DNA from: Clostridia bacterium | Lineage (GTDB): Bacteria; Bacillota; Clostridia; Oscillospirales; Acutalibacteraceae | Direction of reading: 5' to 3' | Assembly (NCBI GenBank): GCA_017624675.1 | Contig: JAGAMO010000020.1 | Coordinates: 62,001 to 126,000, forward strand | Length of the DNA: 64,000 bases | Shown: piece by piece, positions 8,295 through 17,057 of the stretch | Numbering within the stretch: position 1 is the stretch's first letter | Layout: the number at the start of each line of letters is the position of its first letter | Notes under the pieces: generated by a model | What the model saw: the letters and a program-made list of their open reading frames with translations, nothing else | Databases searched by the model: none | Told to the model about the DNA's origin: nothing | Position numbers and translations under genes: made by a program

Positions 8295-10481
8295 TTAATG
8301 TTTTCTAAAGCCTTTGCGGTCTTTCTTTTGGCGGGGCTTTTTATCCTCTTCGGGCTCGTCCTCAACAACGGCGCCGTTAATCTCTACTAAAGCATCTCTG
8401 CGAGAGAGGTTGATTCTGCCTTGGTCGTCAATTTCGGTTACCTTAACGAGTACCTGATCGCCAACGGATACTACATCCTCAACCTTTTCAACCCTCTTAA
8501 CATCGAGCTTAGAAATGTGAACTAAGCCTTCCTTACCGGGAGCGATTTCAACGAAAGCGCCAAAGGTCATAAGACGGGTTACCTTGCCGTTGTAAACAGC
8601 GCCGATTTCGGGGTCGTTGGCAATAAGCTCAACAATTGAAATAGCCTGTTTAGCCTTGTCAATGTCAATACCTGCAACGAATACGTGACCGTCTTCCTCA
8701 ATGGTGATGGTACATTCGCACTGTTCTTGAATAGACTGAATAACCTTACCCTGCTTACCGATAACATCGCCAATTTTCTCGGGATTAATAACGGTTGTAA
8801 GCATTTTGGGAGCGTACTCTGAAAGTTCGCTTCTGTATTCGGGGATGCACTTGAGCATTACATCGTCAAGAATGTGAAGTCTTGCTTTATGTGTTTTAGC
8901 AAAAGCTTCTTTAATGATTGCGGGGGTAAGACCGTGTACTTTAAGGTCCATCTGGATAGCTGTGATACCCTTGTGAGTACCTGCAACCTTAAAGTCCATA
9001 TCGCCGTAGAAGTCTTCAAGACCTTGGATATCAACCATAGTCATAAAGTCGCCGTAAACACCCTCGTCTCCTGTGATAAGTCCGCAAGAAATACCTGCAA
9101 CGGGAGCCTTAATGGGAACACCTGCAGCCATAAGAGCTAAGGTAGAACCGCAGATAGAGCCCTGAGAGGTAGAACCGTTAGAGGAAAGTACCTCGGAAAC
9201 AACACGGATAGCATAGGGGAACTCCTCAACACTGGGGATAACGGGAACTAAAGCCTTTTCAGCCAAAGCGCCGTGACCGATTTCACGTCTGCCGGGGCCA
9301 CGAGAGGGCTTGGTTTCGCCAACAGAGTATGAGGGGAAGTTGTAGTGGTGGATATATCTCTTAGTAACCTCTTCGTCAAGACCGTCAAGCTTCTGAGCTT
9401 CGCTGATGGGAGCCAAAGTTGCGATGGAGAGAACCTGTGTCTGACCGCGGGTAAACATACCTGAGCCGTGAACACGGGGGAGGAGGTCAACCTTAGCGTC
9501 TAAGGGACGGATATCGTCAATGCCTCTGCCGTCAACACGCTTTTTCTCGTCTTTAAGCCAAGCACGAACAACATGCTTCTGAACGAGGTACATAATCTCG
9601 TCAAGCTTAGCTTCCTGACCTTCAAAACGCTCGTCAAACTTCTCGTGAACTGCCTTGTAAATAGGAAGTAAAGCAGCATCACGAACAAGCTTATCGTCGG
9701 TATCAAGAGCCTTTTTAACATCTTCAATGCAGAAGGCTTCGATTTCTTCCACAATTGCGGGGTCGGGGTCGTTAGACTCAAACTCAAACTTCTCTTTGCC
9801 GATTTCAGCAACAATGCCGTTGATGAATTCAACAACCTTTTTGTTTTCTTCGTGACCTGCCATAATGCAGTCAAACATTAAGTCATCGTCAATCTCGTTA
9901 GCGCCTGCTTCAATCATAGCAACCAAGTCGGCGGTAGAAGAAACGGTGAGGTTAAGGTCGGTAACTGCTCTTTGCTCTAATGTGGGGTTGATAACGATTT
10001 CACCGTCAACAAGACCTACATTTACGCTGGAGATAGGACCAGCCCAGGGGATATCGGAAATAGCAATAGCAGCCGATACACCGATAGCAGCAGTAACTTC
10101 GGGTGAACAGTCAGGGTCAACCGACATAACGGTTGCAACAACTGAACAGTCATTTCTCATATCCTTGGGGAATAAGGGGCGGATAGGTCTGTCAATACAA
10201 CGGGAAGCCAAAATAGCCTTCTCACCTGCGCGACCCTCACGGCGTGTGAATGAGCCGGGGATTCGACCTACAGCATACATTTTCTCCTCATAGTCAACAG
10301 AAAGAGGGAAGAAGTCAACGCCCTCACGGGGTTTAGCGGATGCGGTTACGGTACAAAGAACTCTTGTATCACCGTAACAAGCCATAATAGCGGCATTTGC
10401 AAGACCAGCCATCATACCTGTTTCGAGCTTTAAGGGACGGCCGGCAAGTTCGGTTTCATAAACCTTGTAGTTTTCAAACAT
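8295..10481 (-). CDS. pnp: Polyribonucleotide nucleotidyltransferase (PNPase)
   Basis: A 728-residue phosphorolytic 3'-5' exoribonuclease of the RNA degradosome. Two RNase PH-type core domains flank a helical linker: the first begins with the usual MFENYKVYETELAGRPL and contains VDFFPLSVDYEEKMYAVGRIPGSF (two adjoining motifs), and the second has the catalytic RGQTQVLSIATL and GSTSQGSICGSTLALMAAG regions. A KH domain (TTVINPEKIGDVIGKQGKVI, near residue 560) and an S1 domain (YNGKVTRLMTFGAFVEI, near 625-690) follow, then a short basic/acidic tail rich in Lys. Length is typical. Start ATG 10481 has AGGAGA 7 bases upstream. It follows rpsO as in most bacteria, behind a long leader hairpin that probably mediates autoregulation. 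Confidence 0.97.
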   Translation of the reverse strand: MFENYKVYETELAGRPLKLETGMMAGLANAAIMACYGDTRVLCTVTASAKPREGVDFFPLSVDYEEKMYAVGRIPGSFTRREGRAGEKAILASRCIDRPIRPLFPKDMRNDCSVVATVMSVDPDCSPEVTAAIGVSAAIAISDIPWAGPISSVNVGLVDGEIVINPTLEQRAVTDLNLTVSSTADLVAMIEAGANEIDDDLMFDCIMAGHEENKKVVEFINGIVAEIGKEKFEFESNDPDPAIVEEIEAFCIEDVKKALDTDDKLVRDAALLPIYKAVHEKFDERFEGQEAKLDEIMYLVQKHVVRAWLKDEKKRVDGRGIDDIRPLDAKVDLLPRVHGSGMFTRGQTQVLSIATLAPISEAQKLDGLDEEVTKRYIHHYNFPSYSVGETKPSRGPGRREIGHGALAEKALVPVIPSVEEFPYAIRVVSEVLSSNGSTSQGSICGSTLALMAAGVPIKAPVAGISCGLITGDEGVYGDFMTMVDIQGLEDFYGDMDFKVAGTHKGITAIQMDLKVHGLTPAIIKEAFAKTHKARLHILDDVMLKCIPEYRSELSEYAPKMLTTVINPEKIGDVIGKQGKVIQSIQEQCECTITIEEDGHVFVAGIDIDKAKQAISIVELIANDPEIGAVYNGKVTRLMTFGAFVEIAPGKEGLVHISKLDVKRVEKVEDVVSVGDQVLVKVTEIDDQGRINLSRRDALVEINGAVVEDEPEEDKKPRQKKDRKGFRKH

Positions 10482-10510
10482 TGTTTTTTCTCCTTTTGTT
10501 TTATTTTTTT

Positions 10511-10586
10511 AGGAGACCCAGCTTAGCAATAAATCCAACACCTGAATTTCAGACGCTCGATTTATCGCTAACAGCAAAAATCTCCT
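10511..10586 (-). promoter_or_regulatory. Long RNA hairpin in the pnp leader with an SD-like stem base
   Basis: Read on the minus strand, AGGAGA (10586-10581) pairs with TCTCCT (10516-10511). A 13-bp inner stem follows (TTAGCGATAAATC with GATTTATTGCTAA, fully paired counting one G-U), capped by CTGAA/TTCAG. No U-run follows, so it is not a terminator. The SD of pnp at 10494-10489 is also AGGAGA, identical to the 5' arm; the 3' arm could therefore pair with either. In E. coli, pnp is autoregulated through an RNase III-cut leader stem in the same place; a similar role here is inference. Confidence 0.7.
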
Positions 10587-10601
10587 ATTCAATGACAATA
10601 A

Positions 10602-10630
10602 GGCAGACCGATTTTTGACTTCGGTCTGCC
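10602..10630 (-). terminator. Hairpin after rpsO, weak or leaky terminator
   Basis: A 10-bp stem (GGCAGACCGA with TCGGTCTGCC) lies 12 bases after the rpsO stop. On the minus strand it is followed by TTATTGTCATTG, a poor U-tract, which suggests partial read-through into pnp. Confidence 0.6.
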
Positions 10631-10642
10631 TTTGAATCCTGA

Positions 10643-10906
10643 TTACTTACGGATGCCGAGACGCTTAATAAGTGAACGGTATCTTTCAATATCAACCTTT
10701 TGGAGGTAAGCGAGAAGGTTTCTTCTGTGACCTACCATCTTTAAAAGACCACGATAAGAGTGCTTATCCTTTGGATGGTCCTTTAAGTGAGCGTTGAGCT
10801 CGTTGATACGGTTGGTAAGAACTGCGATTTGAACCTCGGGAGAACCGGTGTCACCCTCGTGAGTTGCATATTCAACCATAATCTGTTGCTTTTTCTCTTT
10901 TGTCAT
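10643..10906 (-). CDS. rpsO: Ribosomal protein S15
   Basis: An 87-residue 30S subunit protein that binds 16S rRNA at the central domain three-way junction. The sequence [17 protein letters not shown], then [20 protein letters not shown] and the end [13 protein letters not shown] are diagnostic. The frame opens at a GTG three codons upstream (10915), but that GTG is part of the AGAGGTG ribosome binding site; ATG 10906 has correct spacing and gives the usual S15 N-terminus. It is followed by pnp on the same strand. Confidence 0.97.
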   Translation of the reverse strand: MTKEKKQQIMVEYATHEGDTGSPEVQIAVLTNRINELNAHLKDHPKDKHSYRGLLKMVGHRRNLLAYLQKVDIERYRSLIKRLGIRK

Positions 10907-11026
10907 TGTTTTCACCTCTTTTAATATTTACTCCAAAAACCAAGCAATGGGTCATAGTGATTCCCGAAAGTAGGGCAGACACCCAAAGCATAGTATTAGG
11001 TATGCCGATTTCACATCAGCTTTAGT
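10907..11026 (-). promoter_or_regulatory. Structured rpsO leader, possible S15 autoregulatory element
   Basis: The roughly 115-base leader on the minus strand contains a GCTGAT/ATCGGC hairpin, a GCATA/TATGC hairpin that shares part of it, and a longer TGGGT/ACCCA helix enclosing CCC/GGG. S15 mRNAs in several phyla carry leader structures that mimic the rRNA site and repress translation. I see paired elements of the right size but cannot show a match to a described class. Confidence 0.35.
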
Positions 11027-11055
11027 ATTTTACCACAAAACTTTTAAAATGTAAA
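11027..11055 (-). promoter_or_regulatory. Promoter of rpsO-pnp
   Basis: On the minus strand TTTACA (11055-11050), 17 bases, TAAAAT (11032-11027). Confidence 0.65.
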
Positions 11056-11102
11056 GAAAAATTTTAAATTATTATAAAATAAAGAATTGTCGAACAAAGT
11101 TA

Positions 11103-11131
11103 TTGCATTGAGCAGTCTTTGGTGGTAAAAT
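11103..11131 (+). promoter_or_regulatory. Promoter of typA
   Basis: TTGCAT, 17 bases, TAAAAT, 29 bases before the typA ATG, which has AAAAAGGAG in front. Confidence 0.6.
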
Positions 11132-11160
11132 ATTTAAGTTGAGAAAAAGGAGTCGAGAAA

Positions 11161-12984
11161 ATGGCTAAAATCGAAAATTTAAGGAATGTTGCAATAATTG
11201 CCCACGTTGACCACGGTAAAACCACCTTGGTGGACCAGCTTTTAAAACAAAGCGGAACTTTCCGTGAAAACGAAAATGTTGATGAGAGAGTAATGGACTC
11301 TAACGACCTTGAGAGGGAGAGAGGAATTACTATTCTTTCTAAAAATACAAGCGTTATGTACGGCGATGTTAAAATTAACATTGTGGATACTCCGGGACAC
11401 GCCGATTTCGGCGGCGAGGTTGAGCGTATTTTACAGATGGTAGACGGCGTTTTGCTTCTTGTTGACGCTTTTGAGGGTTGTATGCCCCAAACCCGTTTCG
11501 TTCTTAAAAAAGCCTTGGCTTTGGGTAAAAAAGCGGTGGTTGTTATCAATAAAATCGACCGACCGATGGCAAGACCCCTTGAAGTTGTTGACGAGGTTTT
11601 GGATTTGTTTATCGAGCTTGGCGCTGATGAAGACCAAATTGAATTCCCTGTTGTTTTCGCCAGTGGACGTGACGGATACGCTACCCTTAATCCCGAAACC
11701 GCAGGCAGTGATATGAAGCCCTTGTTCGAGGCTATTGTTAACGAAATCGACCCGCCCGAGGGTGATGTTGACGGACCTTTGCAGATTCTTTTTACTAATA
11801 TTGAATATGACGAGTATTTAGGCAGAATCGGTGTCGGCCGTGTAATTCGAGGTGCCGTAAAATCGGGACAAAGCGTTGCCGTTTGTCATAAAGACGGCAC
11901 AAGCACCAATGTTAAAATTGCAAAGCTATTTATGTATAGAGGCTTGAAAAGATATGAGGCTGAGTCGGCTCAGGTTGGCGATATTATACAGGTGGCAGGT
12001 TTGTCAGAGCTTGAAATCGGTGAAACCGCTTGTGACACAAATAATATTGAGGCTTTGCCTTTTGTAAAGATAGACGAGCCTACCCTTGCTATGAACTTTA
12101 TGGTAAATAACTCTCCCTTTGCAGGAAAAGACGGCAAGTTTGTAACCTCAAGAAATCTTCGTGACCGCTTGTTTAAAGAGGTTATGACAAATGTCAGTCT
12201 TCGTGTTGAGGAGACCGACAGTGCCGATACCTTTAAGGTTTCGGGCAGAGGTGAATTGCACCTTTCAATTTTGATTGAAACCATGCGCCGTCAGGGTTAC
12301 GAGTTCCAAGTTTCTCCCCCTGAGGTTATATATAAACGCGATGAAAACGGCAACCTTTTAGAGCCTATTGAGCTTTTAATGATAGAGGTTCCCGAAGAAT
12401 ATGTCGGAACTGTTATGGAGCGTTTGGGAAGCAGAAAGGCTGAAATTAAAAATATGGGTACCCGTGACGGCGGAACATCTCATTTAGAGTTTTTAATCCC
12501 TGCACGTGGACTTCTCGGTTACCGTTCACAGTTCTTGACCGACACTAACGGTAACGGAATTATGAACCACGTTTTCAATAGCTACGAGCCATATAAGGGC
12601 GATATCGAACAGCGTTCCACAGGCTCAATTATTGTGCACGAAACGGGCGAATCCACAGGCTACGGTTTGTTTAACACCCAAAGCCGTGGCAGACTCTTTA
12701 TAGGTCCAGGTGTTCCTGTTTATGAGGGTATGATTGTTGGCGAAAACCCGAAAAATGATGATATTGTTTGTAATGTTTGCAAGAAAAAGCAAATGACAAA
12801 CACCCGTGCTTCAGGCTCGGACGATGCCTTGAGATTAGTTCCACCTTCAAAGCTTAGTCTCGAACAGTCTTTGGAGTTTATCAAGGATGACGAGCTTGTA
12901 GAGATTACCCCAAACAATATAAGACTTCGCAAGAGAATTTTAAACAAAGAAGAAAGAATGAAGGCAGAATCAAGGAAAAAGTAA
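11161..12984 (+). CDS. typA: Ribosome-associated GTPase TypA/BipA
   Basis: A 607-residue translational GTPase related to EF-G. G1 is AHVDHGKT at residues 14-21, the switch region carries [14 protein letters not shown]3 is [14 protein letters not shown] and G4 is NKIDR. The EF-G-like domain II, domains III/V ([16 protein letters not shown]) and the TypA-specific C-terminal domain ending near residue 600 are all present. TypA binds 70S ribosomes and affects 50S assembly and stress or low-temperature growth. The start is ATG 11161 behind AAGGAG. The stop overlaps the start of the next gene by one base (TAATG). Confidence 0.97.
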   Translation: MAKIENLRNVAIIAHVDHGKTTLVDQLLKQSGTFRENENVDERVMDSNDLERERGITILSKNTSVMYGDVKINIVDTPGHADFGGEVERILQMVDGVLLLVDAFEGCMPQTRFVLKKALALGKKAVVVINKIDRPMARPLEVVDEVLDLFIELGADEDQIEFPVVFASGRDGYATLNPETAGSDMKPLFEAIVNEIDPPEGDVDGPLQILFTNIEYDEYLGRIGVGRVIRGAVKSGQSVAVCHKDGTSTNVKIAKLFMYRGLKRYEAESAQVGDIIQVAGLSELEIGETACDTNNIEALPFVKIDEPTLAMNFMVNNSPFAGKDGKFVTSRNLRDRLFKEVMTNVSLRVEETDSADTFKVSGRGELHLSILIETMRRQGYEFQVSPPEVIYKRDENGNLLEPIELLMIEVPEEYVGTVMERLGSRKAEIKNMGTRDGGTSHLEFLIPARGLLGYRSQFLTDTNGNGIMNHVFNSYEPYKGDIEQRSTGSIIVHETGESTGYGLFNTQSRGRLFIGPGVPVYEGMIVGENPKNDDIVCNVCKKKQMTNTRASGSDDALRLVPPSKLSLEQSLEFIKDDELVEITPNNIRLRKRILNKEERMKAESRKK

Positions 12985-13877
12985 TGGAATATGTAATTTT
13001 CGACCTTGAATGGGATAATGTTTTTTATAAAAAAGAAAAGCGTTTTATAAACCAAATTCTTCAAATCGGCGCAGTTAAGCTTGACAGTGATTTTAATATC
13101 ATTGACAGTTTGAGTGTTACTATCCGTTCCACCCTTTCAAAAAGGGTAACGGGTAGATTTGCAACCCTTACGGGAATTACCACCGAAAAAATGCTTAGCG
13201 GTATTCCTTTGGAGGATGCTGTAAAGCAGTTTAACGAGTTTTCCCGTGATGCTCTTGTCACAATGACCTGGAGTGATTCCGACCTTTACACCATTGTGGA
13301 AAACGAGAAACTACTCAAAAATTCGGGCGTTTCCTTCAATATGAATTTTTACCTTGACCTTCAAAAACTGGTACAGGCAAAAATGCGAGAAAAGGGTTAT
13401 GAAAACAAAAACCAAGTGTCATTAGAGTTTGCGGCGGAGTTTTTTGGCATCAGCACCGAAGAATACTCGATGCATACAGCGGTGGACGACAGTACCGTTT
13501 GCGGCAGACTTCTTAAAATTTGCTATAATGAAGATGTTTTCAAAACTCTGCTTAGAGACACTAAAGACCCCGAATTTTACCGCCGACTTCACTTTAAATC
13601 TTATCCGATTACGGATATAAGTGACAAGGCGCTTGATAAAACCCAGTTTTGTTTTTGTTGCCCCGAATGTTCTACAAAGCTTAACCGAATTTCCAAGTGG
13701 AAATACCGCAACCGTTGGTTTTCTTCACCTTTCAGATGTCCTAAATGTAACGATAAGTATATAGGCAGAGTTTTTGCCAAGATGAATTTTGACGGCGTAA
13801 CATATAAAAAACGGCTTTCCAAGATAGAGAAAAAGGAAGTTTCAAATGGAGTGCAATCTGTGTCCGAGAAAATGTAA
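12984..13877 (+). CDS. DEDDh 3'-5' exonuclease domain protein with C-terminal zinc ribbon
   Basis: A 297-residue protein of the RNase T/DnaQ exonuclease fold. Motif I is VIFDLEW (Asp and Glu), followed by QIGAVKLD; TGITTEKM and TWSDSDLYT contribute the middle motifs, and motif III is the HxAxxD box MHTAVDDS. The last 80 residues have CCPECSTKLN and FRCPKCNDKYIG, two Cys pairs forming a zinc ribbon. It resembles the KapD/DnaQ-like proteins rather than the Pol III epsilon subunit, and could act on RNA or DNA. It starts one base inside the typA stop and its end overlaps the following radical SAM gene by 32 bases, so all three are probably one operon. Confidence 0.75.
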   Translation: MEYVIFDLEWDNVFYKKEKRFINQILQIGAVKLDSDFNIIDSLSVTIRSTLSKRVTGRFATLTGITTEKMLSGIPLEDAVKQFNEFSRDALVTMTWSDSDLYTIVENEKLLKNSGVSFNMNFYLDLQKLVQAKMREKGYENKNQVSLEFAAEFFGISTEEYSMHTAVDDSTVCGRLLKICYNEDVFKTLLRDTKDPEFYRRLHFKSYPITDISDKALDKTQFCFCCPECSTKLNRISKWKYRNRWFSSPFRCPKCNDKYIGRVFAKMNFDGVTYKKRLSKIEKKEVSNGVQSVSEKM

Positions 13878-14712
13878 TGTTTTAAGAGACAAATTAAAAG
13901 GTTTTTGCAAAATGCCCCTGCTGCCAAAGGTAGCAAGGGCTGCTTTGCATTTATGGGAAGAACCCATTATAAGCGGAGACAAAGGCTCGGGAACAGTCTT
14001 TTTTAGTGGTTGTTCTTTAAGGTGTATTTACTGCCAAAATTATGAGGTTTCAAGAGGGAATACGGGTAAGGAAATTACTGTTTCTCGCTTGGCAGAGATT
14101 TTTAAAGAGTTAGAAGAGCAAGGGGCTCACAATATAAATCTTGTGTCTCCCACCCACTATGTTCACGCTATTATTGAGGCTTTGAAAATTTACAGACCTA
14201 AAATTCCCATTGTTTATAACTCAAGCGGTTATGAAAGCACCCAGACACTCAAATTATTAGAAGATTATGTGGATATTTATTTAATTGATTTTAAATATAC
14301 CGACTCTGCAAAGGCTAAGGAATATTCCTTAGCACCCGATTACCCCGAGGTTGTAAAGTCGGCAATAAGCGAGTGCTACCGCCAAAAATCAGAGTGTGTT
14401 GTCAAAGATGGGATTATGCAAAAAGGCGTAATTGTTCGTCATCTCGTTTTACCCCAAAACACCAAAACCGCAATAGAGGTTTTTGATTGGGTAAGGGAAA
14501 ATACACAGGGCGCTTATTTCAGTTTGATGAGTCAGTATTTGCCTTTTGGCGAGGCTTTAAATCACAAAGTTCTTGGCAGAAAAATAACCCGCAGAGAATA
14601 CGAAAAGGTAGTGGATTATATCTGCAAGTTTGATTTTCCAAATGTTTTTATTCAAGAAAGAGAAAGTTCAAGTGAAAAGTTTATACCCTTGTTTGATTTA
14701 AGGGGAGTGTAA
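13846..14712 (+). CDS. PflX-like radical SAM protein (COG1313 type)
   Basis: A 288-residue protein resembling pyruvate formate-lyase activating enzyme. It begins with an extra Cys cluster CNLCPRKCNV...GFCKMP, then has the radical SAM 4Fe-4S motif CSLRCIYCQN and the GNTGKEIT/LVSPTHYV blocks typical of the uncharacterised PflX family. No target glycyl-radical enzyme lies in the window, so its substrate is unknown. ATG 13846 follows AAAAAGGAAG and lies 32 bases inside the upstream exonuclease gene, an unusually long overlap; the Cys cluster right after the start supports it. A terminator follows. Confidence 0.85.
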   Translation: MECNLCPRKCNVLRDKLKGFCKMPLLPKVARAALHLWEEPIISGDKGSGTVFFSGCSLRCIYCQNYEVSRGNTGKEITVSRLAEIFKELEEQGAHNINLVSPTHYVHAIIEALKIYRPKIPIVYNSSGYESTQTLKLLEDYVDIYLIDFKYTDSAKAKEYSLAPDYPEVVKSAISECYRQKSECVVKDGIMQKGVIVRHLVLPQNTKTAIEVFDWVRENTQGAYFSLMSQYLPFGEALNHKVLGRKITRREYEKVVDYICKFDFPNVFIQERESSSEKFIPLFDLRGV

Positions 14713-14741
14713 AAAAACCGCCGATTTCGGCGGTTTTTTTA
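14711..14741. terminator. Bidirectional terminator between converging operons
   Basis: ACCGCCGA pairs with TCGGCGGT, flanked by seven A on the left and seven T on the right. Confidence 0.9.
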
Positions 14742-17057
14742 TAGATTAATTGTATTGCAGTTTAAATTTTCTGCAAAGTCACAAATTGTTTTGTGGCAAG
14801 TAAACATCACAGCTTGGCGGTCTTTTGAATAGTTCTTCAAAAATTCCAATGTCTTGTTCGCACGGGTTTCGTCGTATTGAGTTAAAGTATCGTCTAAGAA
14901 TAGGGGTACATTTTCCTCAATTAATTCTGCCACCGCTAAACGCACACTCAAATATGCCTGGTCAAAGGTGCCGCTGCTTAGGTATTCTGCTTCTCGGCTG
15001 ATGGGGTTTTCTTTTTGGCCTACATTTATTCCAAAGGATTTTGAAACGGTCATATCAGAATATTTGCCGTTTGTAAGGAGTGAGAAAATCTTTGCTGCTT
15101 TCTTTTCAAGCTGTGAGCCATAGTTTTGTCTAAGCTCGGCAAAGCTTTCTTTTAGTACCTCAACCGCAATATCTGCGCTGTCGCAAAAATCTTTTTGAGC
15201 GGTTAAAATTTCGCCTATCTCACAAAGTTTATCTTGCAAAACATCGGGACTTTCAATTCCCGAAAGCAGTGATTTTAACTGAGCCTCAACAGCCGCTTCG
15301 GTAGATTTTCGCTCGGTGATTTCGGATAACAACTTTTCGTATTCTGTCTTTATGGAAGCAAAATCAACACCCTGCAAATCTTTTGTGTCTTGCATTTGCT
15401 CGAGTTTTGCTTTTGCATCTTCGTAAGATATATTGTTAAGGTCACGAAGAAGAAAATTGATTTGCTGTTTTAATTCCTTTTGTTTTTGGCAAGAGGTTTC
15501 AATTTTTGCAATAATATCGGGATATTCGCCGTCAATTTTTTGAAGTTCAGCTTTAAACTCTGCCTCGGCGGTGGCTTCATCGTTTTTAAGGTTTAAGAGT
15601 TCACCCTCGGCAGTAAGCAGAAGATTTTGTTGAGCCGATACAATCTGTGCATTTGAAGTGTTGGCAAGTTTAATAGCCTCTATTTTTGCCTTTTTGTCAG
15701 CAATTTGAGATTTAATGTCATCAATATGCAATTGCTGATTTTTAATTACATTTTCAAGGGAGGCGATTTCTTGCTTTATAAGTTCGCCTTTTTTGTTTGA
15801 TTTTAAAGTCAAACCTAAAACTAATAAGACAACGCCGAGCACCCCTAAAACTGCGGTAATAACTGGGGAAATTATAATTCCTAAGGCACCGAGTATTATC
15901 AGAACAATGCCAATAATAGAAAGGGGAGTTATGGATTTTTTCTTATCATCCTTAGAAAAATTTAAAGTTTCAAGGCGAATAGTGTTTTCTTTTTGAGAAG
16001 TCTCAACGCTTTCTAAATTCGTATAAAGCTGTTGCAAGGTGTTTTCGATACTCTCACTTGACTCATCAACACTGATTTTTGGTCCGTTAATTAAAACATC
16101 AAGCTGATTTTTAATAATTTCGGCTTCCTTTTCTTTGGCTTCACGCTTTGCTTTTGCGTTTTCGAATTTAGCACTCAAGAATTTCAAATTTCTAAGGAAA
16201 TTATCGTCGGCAGTCGAGCCGTTTTTTAAGGTGGACTCTTTCTTTAAGGCTTCCAAAGTCTCTTTTGTTTTTAAAAGCTCACGCAGTTTCTCTGCGTTTT
16301 TAATGTCCTCTTCTTTTGAAAGCTGTTGCTTTAAAGAATAGGCTTTCTGTATAATTTTTTCGGTTTCCGATTTATAAAGAGTGAGTTTTTCTTTGCCCTC
16401 TAAAAATCTGTTGTTGGCGGTTATGCTTTCGTCTAGCTTTTCCTTTAAATTTTTAGCGGTTATGGAGTTTTTATAATATTCTCCCGCTTTTCCGCTTTTG
16501 GAAATAATTGAGTGACGCACCTTTTCAAGTTTGCTTACAACCTCGTCCAAGGAAACGCTTTCGTCACCTGTGGAAACCATATTTGAAAGCTTTGCGTTAA
16601 GCTCACTTTCGGCACTGACGTTACTTTCGGGAAAACCTAACTGACCAATGAAAAAGCTTCGTTCAAAGGCAGAGGCAGAAAGACCGAAAAGCTCCTCGCC
16701 TATAGTGGCCGAAGCGGGTCTTTTTTCACCTAAACTCAGGTCAGTAATACTTACCTTGTCGGTAGAGTTAGAACTTTTAAATTCTCGCTCTAAACGGTAG
16801 GCTCTGCCGTCTTTTTCAAATTCAATGCTACCAGCCATGAGGTTTGAATCCCAAGGGGTGTATTTTTTACGGATGTTTTTGGAAAGCTGAGAGCCACCCT
16901 TTTCATTACCGTAAAACATCATCTTAATAAAGGACATTATGGTGGTTTTGCCCTTTTCGTTTTCGCCGTAGATGCAGTTAAAGCCATCTCCTAAATTAAG
17001 GGTATAATTTTTAAGACCGCCAAAGGAGATGATGTGAATTTTATTAATTTTCATCAT
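14739..17057 (-). CDS. yhaN: YhaN-like AAA ATPase, SbcC-type coiled-coil protein
   Basis: A 772-residue SMC-like ATPase. Walker A is GENEKGKTT at residues 31-39 in the N-terminal lobe, and the C-terminal lobe has the signature-like YLSSGTFDQAYLSVRLA and Walker B VPLFLDDTL. Between them lie long Lys/Glu-rich coiled-coil stretches. Around residues 375-420 there is a pair of very hydrophobic segments (PLSIIGIVLIILGALGIIIS, then a second), so the protein is probably membrane-attached, as in other YhaN proteins. It overlaps the upstream nuclease gene by 14 bases. The pair resembles B. subtilis YhaO-YhaN and SbcDC; a role in DNA end processing is inferred. Confidence 0.85.
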   Translation of the reverse strand: MMKINKIHIISFGGLKNYTLNLGDGFNCIYGENEKGKTTIMSFIKMMFYGNEKGGSQLSKNIRKKYTPWDSNLMAGSIEFEKDGRAYRLEREFKSSNSTDKVSITDLSLGEKRPASATIGEELFGLSASAFERSFFIGQLGFPESNVSAESELNAKLSNMVSTGDESVSLDEVVSKLEKVRHSIISKSGKAGEYYKNSITAKNLKEKLDESITANNRFLEGKEKLTLYKSETEKIIQKAYSLKQQLSKEEDIKNAEKLRELLKTKETLEALKKESTLKNGSTADDNFLRNLKFLSAKFENAKAKREAKEKEAEIIKNQLDVLINGPKISVDESSESIENTLQQLYTNLESVETSQKENTIRLETLNFSKDDKKKSITPLSIIGIVLIILGALGIIISPVITAVLGVLGVVLLVLGLTLKSNKKGELIKQEIASLENVIKNQQLHIDDIKSQIADKKAKIEAIKLANTSNAQIVSAQQNLLLTAEGELLNLKNDEATAEAEFKAELQKIDGEYPDIIAKIETSCQKQKELKQQINFLLRDLNNISYEDAKAKLEQMQDTKDLQGVDFASIKTEYEKLLSEITERKSTEAAVEAQLKSLLSGIESPDVLQDKLCEIGEILTAQKDFCDSADIAVEVLKESFAELRQNYGSQLEKKAAKIFSLLTNGKYSDMTVSKSFGINVGQKENPISREAEYLSSGTFDQAYLSVRLAVAELIEENVPLFLDDTLTQYDETRANKTLEFLKNYSKDRQAVMFTCHKTICDFAENLNCNTINL

